64,000 nucleotides of DNA from Rheum nobile (Eukaryota > Streptophyta > Magnoliopsida > Caryophyllales > Polygonaceae), in the NCBI GenBank assembly GCA_027886185.1, contig WOAB01000142.1:3534001-3598000 (forward strand), read 5' to 3'. A program made the position numbers and the translations under genes. The number at the start of each line of letters is the position of its first letter. Position 1 is the first letter of the stretch. Shown in pieces: positions 23,371 to 36,015 of the stretch. The notes beneath the pieces were generated by a model that was given only the letters and a program-made list of their open reading frames with translations, had not been told where the DNA came from and did not search any database.

Positions 23371-23526
23371 CACGAATTCCCCGCTAGGGTCCCAATCACC
23401 GGTTGCTTCGTCAACTTCAACATCTAAGAAAAACATCGACGCCATCCATGAGTCGTCCTCATCTTCTTCTTCTTCACTTTGAACCCAATCATTTTCCTCG
23501 TCACTATCCTCACCACTATGATACAT
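23371..23526 (-). pseudogene. MULE exon 1, acidic N-terminus
   Basis: The ATG at 23526 opens a 52-residue acidic exon (MYHSGEDSDEENDWVQSEEE onward, ending PSGEFV) and a 5' splice site follows at 23370 (GTG|GTTAGT). The 295-bp intron (23076-23370) contains three copies of a TTTGGTATTTACAAAACTAT-like direct repeat. Acidic starts of this kind are usual in plant MULE transposases. I know of no function for it beyond possible activation. Confidence 0.7.
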
Positions 23527-23746
23527 CTTTCAATTTGTAGAGAACAACAATATCGGTTATGATTTGGAAACCAAATTCGTTGGGTATTAATAAGGAGATT
23601 TATGGCCGTTGTTGAGAAACAGCCGTTTGGTGCGCGTATGTTACACGCATGAAACGGTAACCTGTGCGTATAGCTTATGCGCACCAAACCGTGCTGCTAA
23701 GCTACACGCACAGATTCGCGTCCGTTTAGACACGAAATCGCGTGCA
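23527..23746. other. Upstream region of the MULE, no gene
   Basis: Short repeated words such as GCGCGTATG, GTGCGTATAG and TACACGCA occur here. It would be the expected place of a MULE terminal repeat, but I found no matching copy beyond 1150 at the other end. Confidence 0.5.
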
Positions 23747-24863
23747 TATAGCCACTGCCTTTTTTTATACAGTAAGAATTCGAGAATCCAGAACAACCAA
23801 ACCTGGAAACTCGAGAGGCCGAACAAACGGCGTCGGAACACCCGACAAGAGCAAACAACCAACAGAAAAAACAAAACAAAAATAAAAGACAATAGACACA
23901 ACAAAAGTAACAAGAAAACAGACACAACCGAGCAGCCAAACCAACAAGGCTTAATCTTCGAGAAAGGCTTCAAACATGGGTTGGAAACACCAACAAGGCA
24001 TTTGAAGCAGCCGGAAAGAAGAAACAAGACACAATCTGGAGGCATTTTGTCAGTAAAAACCATCAGGGATCACACGATCACTATCTTATCTCGAACCGAA
24101 ACAACAATCTCCAATCAAACCTAAAGGAAAACCTGCAACAGCAAAGAGAGTAACACAAAGCAACTAGGAACTATTTTTCCAAAACAATGGTGCAGAGCGG
24201 GTGGGGAGGGCTCGGTGCTGAGCAAGGTTCTGTGCAAAGCCTTGCGGTGGTGCAGGAGCTAAACGGCGGTGGCTCCAACGGGCGGCTGCGGAGATGCATC
24301 CGCTGGCGTCTGGGAATCGGAATCTGGCTGCAGGGGTGGTGGTTGCTATAGTGGCGGCGGCTCCCGAAGGAGTGGTTGTTGGGTGTCAACGGCGTCAGAT
24401 TTCGGGCCGGAGGGTGCACAAAGGCTCGGTGAGGGTGGCACAGTGGCTCAGTTTGGCCGGTGAGAGGGGAAGGGGTTGAAACCATTGTAGCGGCAGGGTT
24501 CGGGGTAAAGTCATTGTGGAGGCGGGGTTCAAAGGAGAAAGAGGTGAAGCCATTGTGGCGGCATGGTTCAAAGGAGGAAAGAAGCGTTTCTCATTGTGGG
24601 CAGCAGGGTTCAGACCCAGATTCCTTTCAAACGAAACGTCGTCGGCGAGAGCAAACATGGAGAAAGTCACCGGAAAGGGGCGATCACTCCCCATCGAAAA
24701 CAAATGCCATTTTTGGGGAATTCAAGGTTTAGAGGGGATGATCCCAAATCGAAAATTGGACAAACAGATATGGCTTGGTAAAGATTGTGATTCAGAGAGA
24801 AAGGATCTGGGTCTTCACTAAACATTACAAGATCTGCAAATGTGAGGGTTATAACCACTGCCT
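23747..24863 (-). mobile_element. Possible short retroposon with T-tract and about 14-bp duplication
   Basis: The words ATAGCCACTGCCTTTTT (23748-23764) and ATAACCACTGCCTTTTT (24851-24867) bracket about 1.1 kb. A poly-T run follows the first copy, as expected for a - strand poly(A)-tailed insertion. The - strand near the tail is T/G-rich with an open frame (23641-24063) that resembles the 3' parts of plant LINEs in composition only. About 24470-24605 contains a short GC-rich minisatellite. No reverse transcriptase is visible, so the class is uncertain. Confidence 0.4.
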
Positions 24864-25964
24864 TTTTAAATACCCATTTGATTTCATACTAAGAGCACCC
24901 CTTATGGGGGCTTTTGGAGGAGGCTTAAACAATTTTTTTTAATAAAATAATATGTATGTTTGTATAAGCCGGTAGAAGGGGCTTAAATAAAGTGGAAAAT
25001 TTAAGCCCCAGGCAAACGGGCTTAAACTACAGTGTTTTTAAGGCCCGTTTGGTTGGGGCTAAAAAAATTTTGCCCTAGCCAAACAAAACGCGACGTTTTG
25101 AAGTAAGCAGCCAAACGGCTGCTTACTTCAGAACGCGCCACGCGTCAGCGTGGCATTGGCGCCGCGTCGCTCGTTAGATGAGCGATGCGTGGCGCCATAT
25201 CGGACGGCCAGGATTATTTCATGTCCGTCCGTATTTAAAAAAAAATGTTATATCTTTTTTATTTTAAATCCAAAATTTAAAAAAAAAATACCATAATTCT
25301 ATTTTTATTTTTCTCTATCTATAGACACCCATTTTGAATATATTTGGTAACTTTTTAATTTTTTATTGTATATTATATATCATTAATTGAAATAAATCGT
25401 TTTTAAATTATCTATGGTGGTTTAAAATATAAATATCTACTAATTTCATTTTTTTTACATTAAAATTACATAGTGGAATTTTTTTATGGCTTTTTTTATG
25501 TATTCAGGGTAGTTTTATATTTAATATATGAATATAGGGTAGGTATATCAACTATTTATTGTATAATTTAGGATAGTTATAAAAATAAAAAATATTGAAC
25601 ATTTGGCCTATTAAAACATCCTTTTTTTGGGGTGGGGCTCAACTTCAGAATTCAAATGCATACCGCCAACTTAAGAAAGATTTGAAGGAACACATTTGGC
25701 AACGATTTGGAGAAGATTAAAGTCTTAGTGTTTTGTGTTTTTTAAAATTGAGCACATTGTGTATTTGTGTAATGATGTTTTTTCGTTAAATTCGGTAATT
25801 TGCTTGAGTTTATGTTGTTTCATCAATGTTCTTTCCTTCAATTTATGTATTAATGGTTGTAATGTTGTGCAATATATGTTTGTCGTTAATTTCCTCCAAG
25901 CCTTAATATTTGTTTTATTATTACTACCATAATTAAACACTTAAATTAAAATATATTTTAATTT

Positions 25965-26107
25965 TTTTAAAATAGAATAAATAGTGGTGTACTTTAATAT
26001 AATGGCATAATTGTAATTTATTAAAAAGATTATTTAATATAATGGCATAGTTGTAATTTATTAAACAGATTATTTAATATAATGGCATAATTGTAAATAT
26101 AAAGTGT
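25965..26107. repeat. AT-rich minisatellite at the Helitron insertion point
   Basis: About three copies of a roughly 47-bp unit (ATTATTTAATATAATGGCATA, then TTGTAATTTATTAAA). A further related copy lies directly after the Helitron (51803-51850, ATTTAAAAGATTATGTTGATAA onward), so the Helitron split this array. Confidence 0.75.
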
Positions 26108-26114
26108 ATAGTAA

Positions 26115-28378
26115 TCTACTATATAATAACTAAAGCAGTATCGCGATTGCACAACACGTGCCCCGAGACTGCACCCGTGTTTTTCGGTGCCACGTGTCAC
26201 AGCGTGATATTTTTGCCACGTGTCGAACCAGCGTTATTGAATTGTTGTATTGTTTTAGGGTTGTTTTATGCATTCTGATTTGGCAGTTACTGATTTGTAC
26301 GCAATAAATTTGTTCGAATTTGGCAGGTAATGATTTGTACTCAATGAAAATAGTAGATTTTTCAAAACAAATAATATATAAATATTAATTTACCCAAAAA
26401 AATTTGTACACAATAAAAGCACATTTGGTTTCATAAAAAAAATGGAATGTTTTTAATAGAGAATATGTTACGAAATAAAAACCAATACCTAAATAATCTA
26501 TCAAATATGTTAAATGATAAATTATGCATTCAAAAAAATTTATGCTAAAGACAGCCCAAAAATTAAACACAAAACCACCACAAATATGAGACAACAATGC
26601 ACCAAAACCTGCCCAACTCTTACAAAACGGCACACACACATTAACCTAAATATAAAGCATAAAAATAATTACATAAGCTTTACATAATTGCACGAAATTA
26701 AAAAACCTGTATAAAAAATACAAAACCTGCATAAAAATTACAAACCACATTTCTAAGACCATGGATTTGAATCAAGCCTGCACAAAAATTACAAAACCAC
26801 ATTTTTACCATACAATTTCTGAAAATTCCTGGACAAAAATTAAACACAACCAACCACAAATAAGAATTTTATGGTTGGTCAAAACCTGCCAAGCTATTAC
26901 AAAACTGAGTACAAATTAATCGCATACACAAATAAGCCTGCACAACAGATTTCATAATATATTGCACAACTATTAAATTAAATCATCTAAGTATTATTAC
27001 AGAGAATCGGCCTATATTCTAATCTATATTATAATCTAAGACAAAAATAATGTGTTGTCTGTTTCCCAATGACAGAAATTTGGCATATCATAAAACATCC
27101 ATAAAAAGCAAAACTTACTATAAGATCTATGCATTCCAAAAAAAATAAGACCACATCTCTTTCACATAGTCGACTCTAAATCTATATATTCTCAGTCATT
27201 GTAAAACCCTAAACCACAGCAGAAAAGAGACATTCAAGAGGTAATGCTTAACTAAAGCATAGCTCAGTTATTTCAATTACATTCTCAGTCATGCTTAACA
27301 TTTCGAACCGTACTGATATTGATTTTGTTAACTTTGTTTCAGTTTTATTCAGGATATCTAGCCCTCAGATACAAGGTAATAATTCATTCACTATACTTTG
27401 TGCAATATTGAATATATATTTTCATGTTCATAACAATGTCAGTATAGTAGCCTTACCTTTAGGTTTTATTTTTTAGATCTTGGAACCCTATGAGTTGCCA
27501 GAACATCATCCCGTTCTGTATCTCTGCACCAAACTGCAGATCTGTTCACATGAAATAAATGTCTCGGTTTATTTACAGAGTAATGCACGATGACATAAAT
27601 AAAACAAAGCATGTCTTGACGTAGGGATACTGATAGGAAGTGATAGACACAAAAAGAATGAAACTAAAAGCATTTTTAGATGTCTTACTTTAATCACTTC
27701 GGATATGGGCAAGACATCTTCCTCCCATATCTGTTTTCCTCCAAACATCCTCATCAAGGGAAAAAAATGAAACAAAATGATTTTTAGAGATAGACACAGT
27801 AAATCATGCATAACTAGCAAATATAATATTGTTTTTGTTCTTTAATGAGGAGGCATGTTTAACCAAGTCGGTGCAGAAGATGCTCTGAGAGACTATTACA
27901 TTAGTCCTTTTGCCAATGAAACAAATACTCTCTCGGAACAACTTCTACACCGACTAATAATACCCCCTCTATTTTAAACAATGTTATTTGAAAAAGATGT
28001 CTTTAATATATACATCGGAGCCAAGAGCAAAATAGATATATAGACAAAGAGCTTACGTTTATTCTTTCTTTGACGAGGTTATATATACAGACAAATAGAT
28101 ATGTGCAATCCTCACCAATCTCCAGATCTTGAAACCATGACAAAATAGTCTGCAACACACCATTTTTTTTGGAAGAATTCAGTATTTTCCAGTAAATGCA
28201 GAAATCATATACAATGTTAAAACTGAATGTACACCAATTATTTTCAGATAGGGTTTAAATTTTGTTGTATTCAAAACTGATTCTATTTCATCAATTCATA
28301 AATTCATTTTTATGTTGTAATTCAGATTTTATTTTGATGTTAATATAAATACTGAAAATTGTTTAATCTGAATTGTAG
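26115..28378. other. Helitron 5' region upstream of the RPA-like gene, no gene seen
   Basis: This sequence is AT-rich. A possible non-coding leader lies near 27180-27250 (CCCTAAACCACAGCAGAAAAG followed by GTAATG, a possible 5' splice site). The bases before ATG 28379 end in TTGTAG, so an intron in the leader could end exactly at the start codon. Nothing else is supportable. Confidence 0.5.
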
Positions 28379-31300
28379 ATGTCAAAAATTATACAGCACG
28401 TGAAGGATATTACAGGTACCCGAGGTAATCATGAACTTAAGGTTCGTGTAATCCGTTTATTTAAAGTTCCAAAGAAAGACGATCTAACTCAATACGGAAC
28501 GACTGAACTAATTCTAATGGATGAGCAGGTACTGATTAGTAGTTTAAATGTTAACAGATTGCTTTGTGTATTTACAAAATTGTGTGCCTAATCTTGCAAT
28601 TAAATTCAATTATGTGATTAGAATTTTGTGATATCATTTTTCAGGGTGACAAAATCCATGCAGTCATTAAAGAAGCTTTCATGGTTAGCTTATCTTTATT
28701 AAAAGAAGGAGGTGCTTATTTGATTTCAAATTTCGGAGTTGCCCTATATACTATACCATTTAAGTTTTCTGATCACAAGTATAAGGTCAGATTTTATCGC
28801 AACACTACCGTTAAACTATGTTCGACCATTTCTGTTCTTGTTCATGGATGCAACTTTACTACATTTGAAAAAATCATCGACGAGTCATTGGATAAAGGAT
28901 TTCTTTATGGTAAGTTGTTTTTGAATATTTTCATATTAAAATCATGGGTCAATTACCGGAAACCACCCGTCCAATAGGACACATTGCCTGAAACCACCCG
29001 GATAATCACTATTTATCGGAAACCACCCGTTAAACCATGTCCGTTACACTATTACCACCCAACTCGTCATTCTGTTTAAAATTCCGTTAAGTAAATACAG
29101 ATTTAAGCCAAACTTTTTATTTTCATTCAATTTCTCCACAACTTCAAAACTTGGGTAAAAATTGTAATTAAGCTAAAAATTAGGGTTACCCTAATGGAGC
29201 ATTCTCCTTCCCGTCGCGTCGTTGTCCTCCGATCCATCCTCTGTTCGACATCCCCCGCCGGCGACAAGAGCCCGCCAGACTCCCTCTCGGTCGCCGATCT
29301 CCCAGCTCGCCATCGTTGTCTCCCCCGAGCTCCTTCTCGTCTCCGACTTCCCCTATGCGAGCTCCTGCTGCTGTCGTTCTCGCCGTCGCCGAGCAGAACT
29401 TTTCGGCATTCGTTTGGTTCGTAAGCGGAATTTCCTGCTTCAGACTCAAAGTCGCAACTAGTGGTACTCTCAATGTCTCAAACAAAGCTCTACAACTCTC
29501 GAATTTGACAGAGGAACAACTCGGTATCGATTTCTAGGGTTCAACGGGAATTCGATTGAAATTGGATGCCTTAGATGGTCGATTAGGATGGGTATTTATA
29601 AGATTTTGGTAGGGATGGATATATCCAGCATTAACCCTCTCTTAATTTCCCCTAATTCAATCCAAATCGGATCAATTTTGAATCGAGGTGAATTTGCCCT
29701 AGAAAAGTGACGAGGTGCATTTGGGCAAAATTCCGGATTTTTCGTCCCCAATTAAGTCGATTAAATGATGATTTACGTGTAGGATAATATTATCTTCAAT
29801 TCCCTATAGTTATTAGTCCCAATCGGATCCAATGAGCATGTCCAATCCGCCATTGAAGCTCCAAGGAGCTTGCGTGCTTCTACTGTTCGGGTGAGAGAAA
29901 GGAGATGATATCCTTTTCGGCTAATTACAAAATGGCCCAACGTTATGGGCTTGTGGCAGAAATGCCCTTTTTTACTTTGCAAAAATTACAAAAGTTGCCC
30001 AAATTAATATTAATTTTGTAATATTAATATTAATTTGGGCAACTTTTGTAAAAAAGGGCATTTCTGCCACAAGCCCATAACGTTGGGCCATTTTGTAATT
30101 AGCCGAAAAGGATATCATCTCCTTTCTCTCACCCGAACAGTAGAAGCACGCAAGCTCCTTGGAGCTTCAATGGCGGATTGGACATGCTCATTGGATCCGA
30201 TTGGGATTAATATTAATATTAATATTAATTATGTGTACAATATGCTTCATTAATATTGTACATTTTATATGTAGATGTTATTGGTCAATTGGTTGGAATC
30301 GGTGATCAAATAGTTACCTTTACTAAAAGCAATGGCAAAGATGGTAAAAGAATTAATTTGCAATTAATGGATGCAAGGTATTAAATAGTTATCATTTTTT
30401 ATTAATTTTTAATATCATTACACAAAATAAACATTTTCTGTTAATCAAAATGATGATTTCTAACTTTTATTTTGTTTATATCACAGTAACAATATCATTA
30501 ATTGTACTCTATGGGATGATTTTGTTGATTTATGTCATCCATTTATTGGCGCATCAAATCAAAATACGGTCGTTGTTATAGTTCAGTTCGCGAAGCTTGG
30601 GAAATGGAATAATTCACCTAATGTGTCAAATGGATATTATGGCACAAGGGTGTATTTTGACGATGAAAGTATTAGGGAGATTTCAAAGTTCAAGGAAAGG
30701 TATATTCTGATTTTGTATTTTTACATATCTGTTTCTGAAATTGTTTTGATATTTGGTTATATTAATTGTAAATAATTTACTATATTGTTTCTTAAACTTT
30801 AGTATATCAAAACAATCTGCTTCAAAAGGTGGTAATAGTTGTGTACAACTATCAAGTGAGCGATCATATTCTTCTGCTGATATTTTCTTGGATGTGAGTG
30901 CAAGAAAAACCTTGGATGAACTTTATGAACATCTTCATGAGCGTGGAACGGTAAGTTAAGAATAGTTTAATTTATAAACATTTTATATACAAATATAAAG
31001 TTTCATGATTAGTTATGAGTTTTTAAGGTTATTTAATTTTTATTACAATGATCATTACTACAGGTTATCCAAGCTATTGTTCTTGCCACCATTGACCATA
31101 TTGAAGATTCATTTGGATGGTACTATAATTCATGCAAACGGTGTAAAAGCAAAGTGCAAGCACAAGAAGAACAATTTTGGTGCAGGAAATGTGATGCATT
31201 AGTGAAATATGCAATTCCTAGGTAATGAATTTACGATAAAATGAATTTTATTGGTTTTTGTTTATTTAGTTATTTATATATGTTTTATTCTATGCAGATT

Positions 31301-32017
31301 TTGTATTCAAGTTAATGTTATAGATGGATCTGGGACTGCTCAACTGACTATCTTTGATAGAGAAGCTACTCATTTTTTAAAGAAATCAGTCACAAGCATT
31401 ATTGAGTCAAAAGATAAGGTACTTTTTTTGGTTTAAAATTAAGTTTATAAAATGTGAAGTGATACGTATAATATGATTCTGACTTCATTAATTCATTTGT
31501 TCTCTTTTTTATTTTCAGGATGAGGACATTAGTATCATCCCAGACGATCTAAATGTGTTGTTAAATAAAAAAATGTTGTTTAGGGTTCTCATTTACCAAT
31601 TTAATATTAGTAGACTTCCATATGCTACGGCATACACAGTAACAAACATGACGGATGATTTGACTTTGATTGAAAAGTTTGAACAATGCAGTTTAGAATC
31701 AGAGGTATGCATTCTTCATTTTATTTGTTGTTATTTTCAAATTTGGGTTCTTGAATTGATCCAAGTTTTTTTGCTTATTATAGGAAAATCAGGCATCACT
31801 CGATGTGGAGACTGATGAGGTGTCAAAAGTGTCATCAAATGAAATGGCGACACCCCGTAAGTGCGAGTATATAAACATTAATGATGAGGAAGAAAATAGC
31901 AAATCTGAGGAGGAGAGTGCTAAATCTGAAGATAGTCATATTATGAATCATGGCAATGGATCAACCACAAAGAGGAGGGTTACTCTAAAGAAAGTGAAGA
32001 AGAAAAAGTTAGACTAA
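28379..32017 (+). CDS. RPA70-like single-strand DNA-binding protein of the Helitron, nine exons, intact frame
   Basis: Exons are 28379-28528, 28645-28909, 30275-30377, 30487-30699, 30803-30950, 31064-31221, 31298-31418, 31519-31704 and 31784-32017. All junctions are GT-AG and the phases agree, giving 525 residues and no stop. The N-terminal OB fold starts ITGTRGNHELKVRVIRLFKV and includes GDKIHAVIKEAF. A second OB fold (VIGQLVGIGDQIVTF, NCTLWDDFV) follows. The third carries the RPA1 zinc ribbon, C-x2-C-x12-C-x2-C (CKRCKSK ... CRKCDA), and VIDGSGTAQLTIFDREA. The tail is acidic, then basic (KRRVTLKKVKKKKLD). RPA70 coats single-stranded DNA; plant Helitrons often carry such genes, presumably for rolling-circle intermediates. 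Intron 2 holds the 28945-30235 insertion. It differs from host RPA70 in length (the family has about 600-900 residues). Confidence 0.9.
28949..29807. other. Unidentified insertion in RPA intron 2
   Basis: It starts near GGGTCAATTACCGGAAACC, a phrase whose GGAAACCACCCG part recurs three times in the first 90 bases. A GC-rich block follows (29194-29420), open in several frames. That composition looks like the first exon of a plant gene, but I recognise no protein. Clear terminal repeats or a target duplication were not found. Confidence 0.4.
29816..30209. repeat. Near-perfect foldback (inverted repeat) of about 190-bp arms
   Basis: The left arm (about 29816-30007) and right arm (about 30023-30209) are reverse complements with hardly a mismatch. 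The exception is one 14-base segment (about 29974-29987) present only in the left arm and absent near 30050. The centre is (ATTAAT)n-like. The same short open frame appears in both arms (29773-29982 on -, 30035-30253 on +) and is only a consequence of the symmetry. Transcribed RNA would fold into a long hairpin. It lies within intron 2 of the RPA-like gene. Confidence 0.9.
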
Positions 32018-32985
32018 CTTATGTTGTTTTTTCTATTATTTGAGCCAGTACACTATTTAGTTTTTCAGAGAATTAATGTGTTTTGTTTCAGTTTTTACAT
32101 TGGTATGATGTTGCTAAACCATTGAATGAATTTATGTTGGATTTTTCCTTTCATCGTGTTATACTTTTGTGTGGTGAATGTGTTTTGTGCTAAATCATTG
32201 AATGAAATTCAATTCAGTCTCATAAATACCTAAGGTATTAAATTTGTTAATTAACAATATGTTATGAATCTGCATTGCAAATTTTTTATTAACATTCAGT
32301 TATTTTTTAAACACTTTGATTATTGAAAAACATAACTGAATATGGATAAAATTAAACACTTTTTCATGCTGAGTATTCACATTAAATGATATAGCAGTTA
32401 TGCAATATTATTAATAACATTCAGTTATTGAACATTACATAAGTATTCAGAAAAAATGATTAGGCTAAAATAACTCGATGCAGAATATGCTTTGAGATGG
32501 TAGTAGAAGAGTGGTTGCTCTTAATACCCTCGAAGAGCATACTCTGCAGCGAGCAGACTCTGCATAATATGCTTAGGGTGTTTTAACAGGTTGTTGTTCT
32601 TATGAAAGACCTTAGGGTTGTTTGTAAAATCCTTTAAGGAATGTATTAAATTAATGTGATAAAATATTACAGAATATGGAAATAAATTGTATATTATTAT
32701 ATACATATGGCCAATATGTCTCCTTAAATTTGATTTCATGCCTGAAAACTTAAAAAACTGTATCTTTAATTTAAAGTATATCTTTTCAATATGCACATGT
32801 ACGAATTTTTTTAATTATATCTTAAAGTACACATTTTGCTACATGTGTCTATAATTGTGATAAGATCTTTTAATTCTTTCTAAAAATTGAATACGAGTAT
32901 TCTATAAAACATAGCCTCTTACTTTGTTTCACACATAACGTTTAGAATCTCATTTTACCATTTATATGCTTTCTAAGAATCAGTT
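32018..32985. other. Spacer between the two Helitron genes
   Basis: AT-rich 3' region of the RPA-like gene followed by the promoter region of the next gene. Sequences near 32470-32580 (ATGCAGAATATGCTTTGAGA and AGACTCTGCATAATATGCTT) resemble a degenerate inverted repeat. No gene seen. Confidence 0.5.
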
Positions 32986-35900
32986 ATGGTTCATCCTATT
33001 GCTCATGACATCTCAGTTCATACTGATGTTGTTTTTCTTTCCGACATGTTACCCGAAAGCCACTATTTCATATTTCCACGTATGGCTAATAACTTCCACA
33101 TGAGAATTTTGTTACCTATTGATCTATCTGACGAGGTGAAGTACATCAAGTGTTCGATTTCTATGCCAATTGGTCTTGCAATTGCTATAGAAAGGTACTG
33201 TTTTATTTAATATAGGTTTAATACATTATTCCTATAAAAAATCTTTCGTATTCATGTGTAACTTTAATACAATGTTTTAAACATTCTTTAGATGAAGTTA
33301 AGTCATATTTTTTTTCATATCCTATCAATGTATTCAATGTATTTGTTACAGGTTTAAACATGCTTTAGACGAAGTTAATAAGCGATTTTGTCCCTTCATA
33401 TATGAGAGAGACCCTATTTTGTTCCCGAACAAACAGCTAAACTGTGCAGTCAAGAATGTCGCTGGCTATTTCGGTCCAACTGAAGAGGCTGATTTTCATT
33501 CAACGTTTAGTTCCTATAATCCTATGATTATTGTTCTTACACAGGCTGAATTGAACGAAACTGGGCTTGAATAAATGTTTATACAATATGGCCATGATCG
33601 TTATTTACGTATCGATTCATTGTCTAATGAAGAACATAATGAAATATCCCAAATAAGTCGATAATGGCATTATGGTAATTTAATTAGGGATTGTTTTAAA
33701 TTGGGTGAAAATAGGAATTTGGGGATTTAATTCCTCATTTTCGGTGGTCTTCTTCCCGAACTCCCTCCCCTGTACGTGAGCGTTCCAGAGTGCCCAGCTC
33801 CCTCCTCGCGATATCAGCCATCTCCTCCCGAGTCCGACCTTCCCTGAGCCCCAGCCGAGCTCTTCTTCTCCGGCGAGCCCGTCCATCCGGCGTCATCCTC
33901 CCTACTGTCTGTATTCGCTGCTGCGAGCTGCCTTCGTTCTGCTGTTGTGCCGCCTGCGTGCAGCTGGTTCGAGCAGCGGTCGTCCGAGCTTGCTGCGGTC
34001 CGCCTTCGCTGCTGTGGAGCCAAGTCGTTGCTGCTGCCTTCGTGGTTGCTACGGTTCATTGTTTGCTGTGTGGTGGTGCTGAGTTCACTGTCTCCGAGCT
34101 GCTGCAGCTGGTTCGAGCTGCCGCTGTCCGGTCGTCTCCGTCGTGGTCGTCTCCGGTTCCGGCGAGGTCCAGCGAAGAGGTTCGTTCGGATTGATTGGAG
34201 GTCTCTGGGGGTCGTTGTGGTTCGACTTGAGGCAAGAGAATCCTTGCCTAACTTATATATTTTTATAATTGATTTATGCTTAGCTTATGTCATAATTAAA
34301 TTATGGTTGCTTGAGCTATTTTAAATTGGTTTGAATTGACTATAATTCCTTGGTTGTGATGTGTGATAATATGTGTTGGTGTGTGATAATGTGTTGATAT
34401 GTGGTGATATGTGTTGATATGTGGTGAAATGTGTTGATGTGTGATGAGGTGTGTTAAGGTGTGATTATGTGTTTGTGATTGTTGTTGATAGTGTCTGTTG
34501 ACACGTGTGTGTGTGTGTTGGCTTGAGTGTGAGTGTCTGTTGATACGTGTATGTGTATTGGATTGAATGTGTGTGTGTGTGGTGGATCGTATGTGTGTGT
34601 TGGATTGAATGTGTGAGTGTGTGTGTTGGATTGTGTGTGTATGTGAATATGTGTTAACCTTTGCCGTATGTGATATTTGATTGATTGTCGTACATGATTT
34701 TATTTGATTGGTATCGGTGTGGTGGTGGAATGTTGTTCGATGGTGAAATTCCTTATATGTGAGGGCCTCAGTGGGTGTGAATCCCGATGGTCAGGAGGCG
34801 AATGGTGAAATTCCTTATATGTGAGGGCCTCGATGGGTGTGAACCCCGATGGTCAGGAGGCAAATGGTGAAATTCCTTATATGTGAGGGCCTCGGTGGGT
34901 GTGAACCCCGATGGTCAGAAGGCGAATGGTGAAAGTCCTTATATGTGAGGGCCTCGGTGGGTATGAACCCCCGATGGTCGGAAGGTCGGAAATAGTGGTG
35001 AAGAAGGAGGAGATATTGTGTGATTGTTATGTGTACCTTACTTGGTTGATTTGGTTGGATTGTGTGATTGTTATGTGTACCTTCCTTGGTTGGATTGGTC
35101 GGATTGTGTGATTGTTATGTGTACCTTCTTTGGTTGATTTGGTCGGATTGTGTGACGGTTATGTGTACCTTATTTAGTTGTTTTGGTCGGATATTGTGCG
35201 AATGATCTATAATTGTTATGCGATTGTTATTGGTTGAATTGATGATATTATATGATTGTATATTGTTTGAAACTGTTTTGGCTCGGCTATTCTTGCCATA
35301 GTCTTCTTTGAAGACTGACCAGTTTCGGTTTACGTGCCGCGACTGGCTGGGGTATCGGGTCCCCCAGTCAATCAGGCTTTGCAGATTTAGCGTCAGCAAG
35401 GAGGATCCTGATCACCATCGGTTTGGAGTCGAGAACTCTACTTTTGGTTTTGGACTTTGACTAGTTGTATGTATCGTTTTGGTTTGGACCTTGAAGTGGT
35501 CAACTTGATGTATTGGCTTTTGGCTCTTGTTCATTTTTGGTGGTCAGTTTTTGGTTTGTAAATTGTAGTACTTTCTGTATGTTAAGTTTGATTATGGTTT
35601 CAAACTCTGGACAGGTTTTGCAGATTTTCCGCTGTGCGGCTTTTGTTATATTATATATATATGGGTTATGTTTTGCAAAAAAAATTATTTTACCCGCCTT
35701 ATAATCCTTTGGATTATGGCACTGTAGCACCACTGGCCTGGGGGTGTTACACATAATTATATCACATGGCGCAACAGTGATGTAAATATATGGATTGAAG
35801 GTGAAGGGAGAGAGTATTTGCTGAAATTCAGTAGTAAATGCGTGTTAGCATGGCAACTTTCGTGTATTTATGATATGGAGTATGAAATATCCGGACTTCA

Positions 35901-36015
35901 ACTTTGGGCTGTATTGGATGAATTTGCAAAGATTAATCGTCTACCTTGGCAACACTTGAATGGGAGGCAGGTTGTTATTAATTTGTCAGATGAAGAAGGA
36001 GAAGACGAAGAAGAA

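Larger units (their letters stand above)
1150..23526 (-). mobile_element. Mutator-like element (MULE), split by two later insertions
   Basis: The pieces of one - strand gene are spread over this span: acidic exon 1 (23371-23526), FAR1-like zinc domain (22665-23075), start of the transposase (4942-5263), transposase core (4346-4852), its C-terminal part (3731-4268) and an OTU-like domain (about 1150-1976). Removing the elements at 5264-22664 and 1977-3730 with one TSD copy each brings the pieces together in frame, which shows they were one gene. Terminal inverted repeats and a 9-bp TSD were not found, so the outer limits are only those of the coding remains. The gene is dead: it has a frameshift, stop codons and a changed catalytic residue. 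Confidence 0.85.

Noticed and set aside
24171..24821. Several overlapping ORFs on both strands near 24171-24821
   Set aside because: They are in a GC-rich minisatellite and match no protein I know; there is no splice or start context.
29194..29537. GC-rich ORFs in RPA intron 2
   Set aside because: They are short, composition-driven and open on both strands; no family is recognisable.
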